In this document: piece by piece, positions 40,101 to 51,545 of the stretch
Layout: the number at the start of each line of letters is the position of its first letter
Numbering within the stretch: position 1 is the first letter of the stretch
Assembly: GCA_023846275.1 (NCBI GenBank)
Contig: JAIUJO010000086.1
Location: 992,690-1,056,689, forward strand
DNA length: 64,000 nt
DNA from: Vanilla planifolia
Taxonomy: Eukaryota; Streptophyta; Magnoliopsida; Asparagales; Orchidaceae
Reading direction: 5' to 3'
Notes under the pieces: generated by a model
The model's input: the letters and a program-made list of their open reading frames with translations, nothing else
What the model was told of the DNA's origin: nothing
Database searches by the model: none
Position numbers and translations under genes: made by a program

Positions 40101-42059
40101 TATTCTATTACATCGCTTTAATATCATCCATTGTAAATGATCTTCTTTTTTTTTTAATTCAAAAACGTCTTTCGCAATATTTGCTAGAACACGGAACATA
40201 ATCGTCTCGATTTTTTATCCATGGAATTTGATAAATAATGTTGATTTTTTGTTATGTGCCATTATAGTTATGTTTTATTTATTTTAAAGTGTTTTATATA
40301 TATTATCAATTTTTAATGTTTATAAAAAATTATATCTTTATTTTAATCAATTAAAATAATTAATAATAACCAAGTCTAATTTTTTGTTTATTTATTTTTT
40401 AAGTCTTTATATAATGGAAGGTTATAAAAAGCATAGACTTTTGTACTATTTAGCAAATTATATACCTATTTTGAATATCAGAAATATTATGTCAAGAATT
40501 TTCTTTATTTTTATGTTTAGATTTTTGTTTAATTATCTTAGAACTTTTTAAAATAGGTTTATAAAAGAAAGAAAAAAATTTATATTTTGTTTTATTCAAA
40601 CAAGACATTCCAAATTCCTTCAATTTAAACAAAATTATGTAATTAAGAAAATGATTAATGTTCTAATTGTTTAAAGTTTTAAAAATTATGTCATACTGTA
40701 TAAAGAAGGATCTCCTAATAATACGAAGATTGAAAATAAATTAATATAAGCTAAATAATATAATTATAAAAAGTAAATCAATAAACATTATTTTACGTAT
40801 TAAATTTTTTTAATATTATAATAAGATCAAATAGTACGTTAAACTTTTCAAATAATTGCTAAAAATTATTATTAGAGAACATAAGCATTTAAGATTTTTA
40901 AATAACTTTCTAATACTTTAATAAATATATGGTAAGAATTAAAAAAATCATAAACCAAACAACAAAGGCAATTAATTTACAAATGTAAAAAGCACAAAAA
41001 AATACAATGATAACAAAACACTCAATTTTAAATATGTTGCATACTGCTTGATGCTAAAAAAATTAAAATAAAAAATAATAAACATAATATTTCAATAATA
41101 GCAATAATATATAAAATTCAAAAATAATACCCTTACAAATTATATACACAACATAGCTGTACAAAGTGACATCTAAAATATCATTTTGATAAAACCCCAA
41201 TGCATTAAGCAAATATAGTAATAGGAATTGAAAACATTTGTTTAAAACAGCAATATTTAAGTTCTTGAAGGCTCTTTCTAATTTTAGAAATGATCAACTC
41301 TTACATTTATAGATAGCCAAACATCAAATTATTCTATATAAGATAGAGAAAAATTAAGAAAAATATTTATGATGATATAATTTTTACTTTAATGATAGCG
41401 TTATCAAATGTTCGCTAAAACATAAAAGGCTTATATTTTAAAAATAAATTTTAACTACAATTAACAAAGCAAAGAAGTATAAGTTTCATAAAGAATATGC
41501 AAAAGTAATAAAAAAAATTAAGCCATAATATATTTAAAATTTTAAATAGAAAGACCCAAGACATTTACCATTTTGGAAAATACCAAATACAAACCTCAAT
41601 GTTTAAAAAAAAGACAAACATCAAATACAAAATATAATGATGGAGGTTTTCAATTAATTATAGTATCAAATATTAGATAAAAGAAATCAAAAGTCCTTAT
41701 ATTGTTTTTGAAAAAAAATTAAATAAATAATAAAAAAAATAAATATTAGCAATTTAAAAATTATAAATACATAAGAAAACTTAAATATCATAATGAAATA
41801 ATTGAATTATTGACGCAACTTAATATCGAAAATATTGTCATGATATTGCATGTTAAACAAAGTTCGAGTCACAATAAAAAAACCAGAATTACTAAAATAC
41901 ACTAAATAATCAACGCAATGGGACACTAAAAACATTAAAACTTAAATCGATAGCTTATCTGCAAAAACATATTCTTGCCATGGTAACAATATTAAATTTG
42001 TAACAAAAAGGTGCAAATTATTAATTTATTTAAAAAAAATAAATTTTATAACCTAACTC

Positions 42060-43770
42060 CAAAAAAGTGGAATAAATAATGTAGCCATGAATCAAAGGAA
42101 GGCCATTACTTCTGCAAAAATGATTTAGCTAGACATAGATAATGTTTATGAGTCTTGTTAGGACTAATTAGTACACAAAGTGATGCATGCCAAGTATTAG
42201 TACATGAGTTATAGTAGTAAAAAAACATACTTAAGAAGATTGACATAGAGGATGCTTTAGACAATCAATACAAGTAAATATCAAGTAAAGCATAAGCTTG
42301 GAGTAATTGATCCTAGTAGGACAATACAAAAAGAAAAGAAGAGAGCTAAGACGACTATTTTATGGATTGGGTTTTATCATCATTTGTTTCTTTTATTTAT
42401 ATGTTATTTATTCAAGTAATTATTCAACAAAAAATTTAAATTATTGATAATTTTATTTTTTTCTTAAGTTATTTACTTTGAATCATTTTTTTACATCATA
42501 TTTTAATGATAAAAAAATCATTATGTTGTTTATTAAATTTTTTTAGCGTTTCAAATCATGTATCCGTTCATCAAGTAGTTTAATCTACTATACAGCTCAA
42601 TTAATTGATTCATTCGTAAATCGATAACTGAAAACAAGTTAATGAGTGTTGGAGACATTACATAAGAAAGGCTTAATCTCAAATTTTTGAGGAAATAGAT
42701 AGAGCTGTCATTGTAATAGTATCCAATCTAGAACATGTCTATTAACTAATCGCTTAACACTCAAATGACACATAGGTTTACATTCATCTTACTCATGGTA
42801 ATGGGCATTGTTTTGTGTGATCTATATATAAGTGAAAATGTCATTCTCAATCATAAAAGTAGTTTATGAATAAATGACTAAATAGTAGTCAATAGTTAAA
42901 ATCTAAATTATTAAATTAGTCATAAGTTTAATTTTTAAACATCAAGAATTGAAATTATGTAAACACAAACTCTTCATTTTAATATGCATATTGATCACAT
43001 AATGTCATGTCCTTTAAAATTATCATTTTTTAGTTGAACAATAGTTACGATACGTTATTTGTTAATAACACCTAAGTATTTCTAATTAATTTCATTGGTT
43101 GAAATTTTAGATTTTTAATAACTAATATTTGTGCTCATGGAAGAACTTATAAACAAAGATTATCAAACTCCATAAGGAGAAATTAATTGTTAAACTTTTT
43201 TATCACTAAAATGTTTATTTAAATTAATCATTAAGAAAAAAATAACATTCCTAACTTCCATAATTTTAAAAATCATCTTACCTTGATCATTATTGTGAAA
43301 ACCTTCTTCCAATTATGCAAAATAGTAAATTAAAAAAAAAGACATTCTTATAACTGACCAAAGCAAATACTTTCCTAAGTGTTGAGTCTAGACATGACTT
43401 CTAAACACATGCTATTGTATCTCAACATGGAATCACTATTGAACCCGTTATCTGCATATTAATAAGCAAAGGTCTCCATAGCGAACTAAAATGCCGCCAA
43501 CCTCATATGTTTCATGAATTATATACCTACAAGTAAAGCCTATATACAACTATCTCACAAGTAAAAAACAATGTGCGAAAAATTACAAATTCATTTCGTA
43601 TATATCACTTAAAAACATTGGAAGCAAATGTGAACTATTTGATTATGTGGTCAGATGGAACAATCTAAAATTCATTTACTTTTCTAAAACACAGATCTAA
43701 GACATATTTTTTTAAGCCATGGTCATCATAATCAAATGTTCAAATATTCATCATCTTTTAAAAAAGGTAT
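42060..43770. other. Unassigned intergenic DNA
   Basis: Moderately AT-rich, no recognisable domain. CTATATATAAG near 42,820 resembles a TATA box but has no readable gene or LTR around it. Confidence 0.4.
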
Positions 43771-43774
43771 TGAT

Positions 43775-44058
43775 TTTAATCTAGTCATCTAGTATTGCAA
43801 TTTTCAAGATGAAATGGTTGAAGACTCATCTACATTTCTTAAATGTGTAGAATTAAATCTAGCTATCTAATTATTTATTTTTATGATATAATGGTCCAGA
43901 TTAAAGTCAATAATTTATTTATCATTTACCTTGATTCAATCACATAAATTTGGGATTTAATAATCTACATTAAAATCAACTGAGTGGCTCTCATTTACCT
44001 TGATTTAATTACACAATTTGGAATATAATGATCCAGATTTTCAATCGTGCGACACTCA
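43775..44058. repeat. Degenerate tandem array, period about 68 bp
   Basis: About four copies. The last two are clearest: CATTTACCTTGATTCAATCA at 43,923 and CATTTACCTTGATTTAATTA at 43,992, each followed by a similar '.ATAA.TTTGG.AT.TAATRATC' stretch. Earlier copies near 43,775 and 43,855 share 'AATCTAGYCATCTA'-type starts. Such subterminal repeats are common in LTRs, so this may be a piece of an LTR. Confidence 0.5.
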
Positions 44059-44880
44059 TTTTTCTTATTCTATCCTATACTAAAAAAAACTAATGATGAT
44101 TGATTGATTGCAATGGTTATTTTATGAGCACCATAGAGCCACCCAACCCAATATTTATTTAAAATGACTATTTTTAAATAGTTATTGAATTCAAGGCATT
44201 CTAGCCGTAGTGGCTAATTGGGATGTTCTACAACTTCTTTTAATCATTGAAATACATCTCTAAATAATAGGCTTTTTAATGTAAAAAAATGGTGAAGAAC
44301 AAAAACATTTAATGCTACTAAATTTAAGCCTTAACAACTTATACAAATTATTATTTCCATTTGTTGTGTCTATCATTCTTGGAGCTCTAACTCTTCTTTC
44401 TTTTTCATTCAAGTAAAAGAAAATACATTTTTGTTTTGTTATATATTTCATAAAACATAGGATTATTATATGCATCAAATTCAAAACTCTTGTTATAGTT
44501 TTTCTTTTTCTACAAGTTTCATTTCGTTAAATGATTGCTATAGAATATTTAAATTATTTCATTTTTCTGAGCATTGTTTTTTTATAGTTTATACTAATTT
44601 GTTTTCTTTTTTCGTAGGCATTTTTTAGGTAGGCTATAGGTTTGAATTTTAAATGTATCATCAAAGATTATTGTACTTTTTTAATTTCTAAATTTTTATT
44701 TTCAAATTTTACATAAAAATTTAAAATATAATTAATATATTTTAAATAAAATTAAAATAACAAGAAGATGTTTAACAATGATTTATTTAAGGTTAATATA
44801 CTACTTAAAATTATTACTTTAAAATATTTCTTACAAATACTTATTCAAAAGTCAAAATATTTTTCATAGCAATTTATCCC
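44058..44880. other. Unassigned DNA left of the solo LTR
   Basis: No domain recognised. The 74-codon frame at 44,484-44,260 (-) has no family resemblance. The left edge of the neighbouring LTR could lie anywhere in the last 300 bases of this stretch. Confidence 0.35.
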
Positions 44881-46640
44881 TCTTGATAAACAAATTTTCA
44901 ATTGGTTTATCCATAGAGCTTAATTGCTTAAATTAATACTTGGATAAGTTTTTGTAAACATACTTTTGAAGTAAAACTAGTGTACGAATCTCAAATACTA
45001 AATTTGTGTAAGTTCCTATATTTGATGATTTTTGAAACAAGGTACAACGAGCATAAATTTTAGAAGACAAATAAAAATTTGAAAGTTTAGATGTGTAAGA
45101 CTTAGCTAAAAGAATTTGATGATTTGAGAAGGAGAAGACATAGTTCTTGTAGACAAAATTTACATTAGTCGAACAATAAATAGTGCTTTCTTAAAATCCC
45201 AAAGATTAATTCATTTTAAATAGTTATTCGATCGACAATAGTTAGGTATTTATTCAAATAATTTGATTATAGCCATTAGAAGATGAAATGAAGCTATGTG
45301 AAAAGCTCTAGCCAAATAGCCTGAAAAGTCTTTCAAAATATGCTAAAATAATTTTTTCAAATGGATAATGCATTGACTAAAAATTTTTCCTTTTGGCAAA
45401 CTAGGAGCATTGGATCCAATCAGACACAATACAAACCATCAAATCTAATTTTGAGTAAGGAGTTGAACTATGATAGTGTAATAAAGACAGATTTGATCTG
45501 GGCCATCTGACAATGTTGGATGAGATCTGGGTCATTCTATTCAACAACCATAAATGCAGAATTGATCTCAACCATTGGATTCAAAGACGATAATGAAGAG
45601 CAGAATAATTCAAGGATCAAACGAAACGAGTTCTAGTCATCCGATAAGTCAAGATGAAGCTTTAGCCATCAGATCAAATAATAAATCATATGAAATCAAT
45701 AGAATCAGTAATTACTATTAGATCTAAGAGATCAAATAGATGATGGGATTGATCATCATCATCGATTAATAGAAGCAGAGGAGAACTCCATCTTGTAATC
45801 CTGAAAATGCACGATCACACAATGTTAAATGCTAGTTTTGGATGCAGAGGAGAATTAGTGTTTTAGTGCAACATTATAGGGATGGAAAAATATTTAGACA
45901 TTATAAGCACTCACATGGGGCTAACATTCATACTAAATTGATGCTGGCTCCCCCTTTGTGCACATACAAATTCATCACCTTCACTTACTCATAACAAAGA
46001 GGTATATACTGGTCTGACCTGACCCACACCTATACTTGGTTTTCAATGCTACCTCGCTTTTACCAATGCCTCACCCCATATAGTTTAGCATATCACGATC
46101 AACCAAAATGGCTTTGTCTACATTTTGTTTCAATTATTTTCTAACCCAAGGCTTGCAAGTGCCTGCTCGAGCTAGCCTAGCCCGAGAGCTTTACACATTT
46201 ACACAAGCAAGAATGTGGCAATTGTTTTTATAATCCTGGTTATGAAAAATTGAACATAATTAATTTCTTTTAATTTAATCATGGTTAAAAAAAACTACCT
46301 TGGAATTTGACAAAGGTATGATTTAACCAAAAAAATGGTTATAAGATTGAAAAAAATCCTATTCTTTTATAAATCAAGGAGATGATTGAATAATTTGATA
46401 CATGAATTTGATTTAAAATTGAAATAAAATGAGAGTGCCTTAAAAGCCTTAAAATAACTAAATTAATATTCTATAATAAAAATACATTTATGAATTTACT
46501 ATGCATGTATTTAATCCTTGAGACTTATTGAACAATCCAAGATACTTTGAAGATATCTGTTTTACACTAAACAAGCTCATTAAAATAAAATTCTAAATAT
46601 TTAAGAATTGACTAATCAAATATAAATGTGACCGAAGAGC
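44880..46640 (-). repeat. Solo LTR of the copia family
   Basis: Third copy of the LTR found at both ends of the copia element at 17.9-25.2 kb, in the same orientation. Shared blocks include TTAGCTAAAAGAATTTGATG near 45,100 (5' LTR at 24,398), GATGAGATCTGGGTC near 45,520 (3' LTR at 18,260), a 'GGCTCCCCCTTTGTG' stretch near 45,945 (3' LTR at 18,660), AACATAATTAATTT near 46,252 (3' LTR at 18,947) and ACAAGCTCATTA near 46,567. It is the most complete of the three. No internal gag or pol follows in the expected orientation, so it is called a solo LTR; a PPT-like purine run abuts its right edge. Confidence 0.75.
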
Positions 46641-46920
46641 TTCCTCTAAGACTTCACTAATCATTATATTCTCTATTGAAAATATTAGGACTCCCACGCA
46701 CTTGAAGTTAGTAAGCAGGGAAATGTGCACTTAAAAAAACTTTTTAAGGTGTATTAGAACGAAAATAATTTAATAACATGGATACAAAGAATAAACATAG
46801 AATTTAATTAAATAAAAAATTTTATAATATTTTACTTTACTTTTTGGATATTTTCACGTTTAATAGAATTACGAATTTAGAAATTACATATAAAATTTAG
46901 CACAAGTTAGTGGTAACTTA
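46640..46920. other. Junction between solo LTR and copia gag fragment
   Basis: Directly right of the LTR the + strand reads AGCTTCCTCTAAG, in the place where the intact element has its polypurine tract, so a stub of the internal 3' region may remain. The rest is AT-rich and unreadable before the oppositely oriented gag fragment begins. Confidence 0.35.
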
Positions 46921-47390
46921 AAATGGAACCTGTTTTGAACTAGAGCTAGAGAGGAGAAAAGAAGAAAAAGACTTGATTTAAAATAATAATTTTAAAACAA
47001 AAAGAACAATAGCACTAACGAAAGAGGAAGATACCTTAGAAGAGGAGATAAGTGTCATAAGAAGATATACAAAACAAAGATCCAAAACAGAAAGAGAATA
47101 AAAGAGGAGATCCTATGCCATAAGTGTGAGAAACCAAGACATATCAAACCAGCATGTCTTATGGTGTAAGATGGAATTGAAAAAGAGATGAATGCAATGA
47201 TGAAGAGCAAGAACTAGAGAAAGAAAGCCTTGAAGAAAGCCTAACATTACTAAAAAGAGACTAGCACAAGTGAAGAGAAAGAGAACAATGAAGGGCTATT
47301 TTGGATGTTGGCTCAAGATGATGAACAAGAAAAGGGAACAACGTTAAGTGAAGTAAGGGTATGTTACCATAACGAAGGATTATCTTAACA
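46920..47390 (+). pseudogene. Copia gag C-terminus with intact CCHC zinc knuckle
   Basis: The + strand reads TIALTKEEDTLEEEISVIRR near 47,000-47,060 and then, after a frame change, EEILCHKCEKPRHIKPACL at 47,107-47,163. The knuckle CX2CX4HX4C is fully preserved (C, C, H, C all present). After it comes a Lys/Glu/Ser-rich tail ending LFWMLAQDDEQE near 47,320. This order, 'K..AL...E.....DED...L.R.F..F' then knuckle then acidic tail, is typical of plant copia gag. No UBN2 core upstream and no protease downstream were found. It is on the opposite strand from the neighbouring solo LTR, so it is probably from a separate or rearranged element. Confidence 0.75.
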
Positions 47391-47900
47391 ATTAATTTAT
47401 GTGTGTAATAATATGAAACTTTATATAAGGAAAATGAGAAACTAAACGAAAAAGATAGTCATTATTTAAGACTTTGTTAACATAGTAGAGATTGGTCTAA
47501 TTGATATTTAATGAACATGTAAAAGGTTAGTGATGGATTAACAAAAAAATTAAAGGCATGCATCATTAATTATAGAATTAATGATCTTAAATCATTGAAA
47601 TATACTTGTTTATTTTTAAACAGGAAACTTATTAGTAGAAATATTTTTGTTTTTATTGGAAAATATTTCATGTTCATTGGGGTAATGGTCAATATTTTGT
47701 AAAGTTACACTAATATTTTTACTTGTCATTATAGCATGCAAATTGACTATACAGCACATTAGGTATTATTCAAGCTCATGTTTTATCTAAATTTGTTAAC
47801 TTTGCTTGATAGCAGGGGAAATTATAGTTCATCAACTCAAAAATATGTTTCACCTAAAAAGGTTTGGATTCATAAACCTAATAATTAATTTATAATTATA
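47390..47900. other. Unassigned gap between copia gag fragment and LINE
   Basis: AT-rich; no readable continuation of either neighbour. This is where the reverse transcriptase of the - strand LINE would begin if present. Confidence 0.4.
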
Positions 47901-48540
47901 TGAAAGTTTTCATTTGATCAACACAAAACAATAGTAATGCAATATTTATGTAGGAAATCAATGTAGCCTTTTCTAGACCATTTGCCCTTTTATTTCCTTA
48001 TCCATGTAAATAATGGCCCAATGAATAAGAGTTGTTTTATGCACCTTTGATTGACGTCAACAATGAGCTCATTCATTATTTCACACCTAAGATTGGAGGG
48101 ACTCTTGTATCCATCATGTGTAGCTATTGCATTAAAGTATACAATTTCTATCCATGATGCTTTCCTTTCCTGTACAATTTGAGACACCTTTCATCGAATT
48201 GTTCTTAATTTACCACTTGAGTTTAACTTACACATAGCTATAATAGGGTCCATCTTGTTTCCATGGATTATGAATGAGCAAATAAACTAACTACTAATAC
48301 TCATTTAAGGTATCACAATGGATGCTTTACATTTATAATACCCAAATCTCATTAGATTTATTCCCAATGTAATACTAAAATTTTAATATGTTAGATAGAT
48401 TATGCAATTAGCTATTGTTAGACATAGGTTTCATGAGAGTAATCATAATTATGTTTTGTTTTGAGTAGAAGAATAAACTAGCTTACATAGCTCTTATTTG
48501 TTGTACCTCTTATATTACAAGCTAGAATGTTATTCAATAA
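47900..48540 (-). pseudogene. LINE endonuclease domain
   Basis: The domain opens on the - strand at 48,537 with NNILACNIRG, the typical N-terminal 'MNIL.WNIRG' strand carrying the first active-site Asn of the AP-endonuclease fold. About 170 codons on, an open piece (48,187-47,990) reads WIEIVYFNAIATHDGY, later LFIGPLFTWIRK, a stop, and KGKWSRKGYIDF. The 'GP.FTW' strand and the 'K.DR' end are standard for LINE endonucleases. The central 'GDFN' strand is not readable. Distance from start to FTW fits the family. Stops and frameshifts make it non-functional. Confidence 0.7.
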
Positions 48541-49099
48541 AAGTCATTTGTTATGAAATTTGAGAAACTCAGGCACTTCTACAAATCCTACTCAACTTAA
48601 GATGCCTTTTTAACCATTACTAATATTTGCCTTTGAGTGCCAATTCTAAAGTAGATTGAAAACTTCCTCTTTAGATTACATTAGACTAGAATTTGTAGAT
48701 CATTTAAGCTAGTCATTGCCAATATCTTAAAATGATTGTATGTTATTTTGTTGGTAAGATTTATTGTAAGACATTGAGTAAATCAAAAACTAAACATAGT
48801 TGTTTATTCTACCTTTGACTTCTTCTTAAAAGAAATCAAATTATCAATAATTTGGTTCAAAATTTCATGTTGTTCCATGTTAATTCATTTGCAAACTTGC
48901 TTTTCCCTAAGTTTGTGACTTTTTATACCCCTTCCCTACAGTGGAACAATTTGTTAGTGTCTTAATATTTTTTCATACAACATCCCTATCCAAAGTGAAA
49001 TTATCCAAATGTAGTGACACTTCATTTAGAATGTTTCCTAATTCATAAATAATAGATTAATGAGATTATATTCATTCCCATTTGCCTATGCTTACTTTA

Positions 49100-49770
49100 T
49101 CTTGCATATTTCATCACATTTTATTTTGTTTACATTGAAGAGAGGTTGACCTTGGCCATAAAAGTTTATTTAATAACTAAGTTATTTTGTTTACATTGAA
49201 GAGAGGTTTCCAAATTTTTTGTTTTCTAGATTCACTCAGGTAATTCCTTCACTAGATCGACTTCAACACACATCTCGTTTATGCTTAATATAGTTAGATT
49301 TTTCTTAGGTATAGTCACTTGTATTGGATTTTTACTTCCAAAGCTCAATAATATAGAGTTACCTTATTTAAAAATTGAAATCAAACCTAAATTAGAGCTA
49401 AAGTTCATTCAAACAACATTCACATGAAACTCATGATGCCACTTAAATATTGTTTTCCTAAAGTCACTGATGTTTCATGGTTGGTGAAGCCAACATCTCA
49501 AAAAATCCATCAAATGTAATCAGTACATGTTAGCTATCCATAAATGATACTTTTTACACATTAAAAATTTTTATTTTCTTAAATGCCCGTAGAATTGTTT
49601 CCATATTTGGAAATATGTGTGAAAATTCCTTATTAATTCTATCCTAAATAGTGTAAATAATTTTTGGTTGACCATTGAAGGTTCTCTTTAGTTGATCCGT
49701 ACAAGTGAAAGGTTAGCTACCTATATAACAACCTCAACAAATGAATGGTTGAGTGAGTTAAGGCCTTCTA
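49100..49770 (-). pseudogene. LINE ORF1 (DUF4283) fragment
   Basis: On the - strand from about 49,700 downward the translation gives NGQPKIIYTI, RINKEF, then VSFMDS and HVLITF near 49,560, matching the DUF4283 core ('.GRP....I......G...IGLLD.RHVLI.F'). Further on, KTIFKWHHEFHVN near 49,460 fits the '.RVFKW...F' block, and FGSKNPIQVTIPKKNLTI and EMCVEVDLVKELPE (near 49,350-49,240) fit the 'IG.PI.VD..T' and 'VCVEVDL.KELP' blocks. The match spans the whole domain in order, making this the best preserved LINE ORF1 in the window. The zinc knuckle that should follow is disrupted by a local 61-bp duplication. Confidence 0.82.
49121..49208. repeat. Exact 27-bp direct repeat
   Basis: The same 27 bases (starting TTATTTTGTTTACATTGAAG) occur at 49,121-49,147 and 49,182-49,208, a shift of 61 bases. 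They lie where the LINE ORF1 knuckle should be. Perfect identity contrasts with the decay all around, implying a recent local duplication. Confidence 0.9.
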
Positions 49771-51501
49771 AACATGCAAAAAATATTTGCTAAACAATTG
49801 GCTCTGTATAACTAAAATATGGTTGGGTGTATGAACTCACCTTCAGGTGTCCCGCTGACATTAGTCTAGCTACAATTAAGATTATTAATTGAAACTATCA
49901 CTGCCTATCCATCACAACCATTGACCATTTAATTTTTGGTTATTTACTATTGTTGCTCATGTATTCAATAAAATCATAAATAAAGATTATTTGGGATATA
50001 CAATATTAAGTAGAAATTTGTTCAAAATGAAATGATAGTGTGCATCATAATTTAACATTATTTTCCACTATGAAATGGACAATAATCATGCCTTCTTACA
50101 TGACAACTTGTCATGAGAAGATACACTAATTCTTACATGTTTTGAATACAATAACTAATCTATGTACAACAATTCTTGGGATATAAAAATTTATGATTGG
50201 GTTAAATACAAGTGAATCAAGATTAATAGCAATTCAAAAATAATACTCATCATATATATTTATGGATTTAAAATTCTAGTTCATCTACATTCCATATTCA
50301 ATTTATTTTGATTCACATAGGAGTCATCCTTATCAATTTGGTGAGGCATAATTCCTTGTTAATTAAAATTAATTGAATAATTGAGTTATATTCACAAATG
50401 ATTATCCTTATTGAACTTTAAATATTATAGCATTATGCTAAGTTTAAATGTTTATTACTTGATGTTAGAAGTTTGCTACATGATGAATTCTTCAAGCTAG
50501 ACATTATGAATATAGTTTTACTAAATTTTATAACATCTAACTGATAGTGGTGAATAAATATTTAGGTAATACTTAGATGTATAATAGTTTTTATTATTAG
50601 CCTAAAATGTCAAGGACCATGTTGAGATAATATTATCTACTTACATAGAATAAATTCCAAATCAAATAGTTCAAGAAACTAATCTTTATTAGAAATTGGG
50701 TATGTCATTTTGAAGCAGACAAAGTTAATTTTAATCTTCATAGGAGCTTATAATGTAAGGAGACCTACATGATTTCCTAAGCTTTGTATTTATGAATCCA
50801 TAAACAACTTTGTATTCGTTAGAGATAGTAATGTGTGGTGAGTGTGAAGTACTTTAAGTTCACATCCAAAATAATGTCACCAATGAATTCGAGCATAATT
50901 ACATGTGATTGAGGGATTGATTTTCCTCAAAGAGTAGTGTAATTAAATTTTGCTTAGACTATAGAAATAATTTGATATTACCTTTAATGATACATTTGTA
51001 AAACATACAAATTGGTTTTTGATGATAAGGCATTTTCATGCATAAATTTTATCAATTTCAATGTCAACAAGAGTTTGTGAGAATGCATGCATATGCATAT
51101 ATGATGTACAAACTAAAACTATTTTTATTCAAATAATTTATTTATAAAAAACATTAGAAATTTTTTTATTCTTGATATCAAAATTTTAATTTTTGAGCAA
51201 CCTATTTTCTAATATCAAATAATTGAAAATTAATTCAAGTTTTAATGGAATATTGTCATAGAATTTTTTTTTTCTTGTAATTCACCAGTGAAAGAAATCA
51301 TTAATGTTTTTCTTATAAAATTTACAATATTCCTTTACAAAAAATATCGCTTCGATTTTTTTTTCAAATTTGTCATGTATTTCATCAATAGAGGAACAAG
51401 ATTCATCATAAAATAAAATATTTAAATTAACTTCGTCACATGAAAAACATTTACCTCAATAATGAGCTATTATGCAAGTAAGCTCCATTTTATTTTTGGG
51501 G

Positions 51502-51545
51502 CTCCTCCTTCTCTTCCTTCTCTTCTCTTTCTTCTTTTTCCTTTT
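51502..51545. repeat. Pure polypyrimidine tract, 44 nt
   Basis: The + strand has only C and T for 44 bases, with CTTCT/CTCTT words, and continues pyrimidine-rich past single A interruptions to about 51,560. It may be a degenerate microsatellite or a polypurine tract (on the - strand) of an unrecognised LTR element. Confidence 0.8.

Larger units (their letters stand above)
35000..42060. other. Extremely AT-rich block, no gene
   Basis: This is the most AT-rich part of the window, with long A/T words and no frame longer than about 60 codons. The + strand is A-rich over most of it, but T-rich at about 36,000-36,600 and 39,900-40,600. No transposon domain can be read. Two small tandem duplications are listed separately. 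Confidence 0.55.
47900..49970 (-). mobile_element. Second decayed LINE, ORF1 plus endonuclease only
   Basis: Plant L1-type remnant on the - strand. ORF1 (DUF4283 and the start of the zinc-knuckle region, about 49.76-49.1 kb) is followed by an endonuclease running from an ILACNIRG start at 48,537 to about 47.9 kb. No reverse transcriptase was found in the 1 kb beyond, where a copia gag fragment lies instead. The domain order and strand agree among all blocks. The 5' end above 49.8 kb is not defined. Confidence 0.75.

Noticed and set aside
42815..42835. TATA box-like CTATATATAAG
   Set aside because: No gene, LTR or transcript-like feature follows, and such words are frequent in AT-rich DNA.
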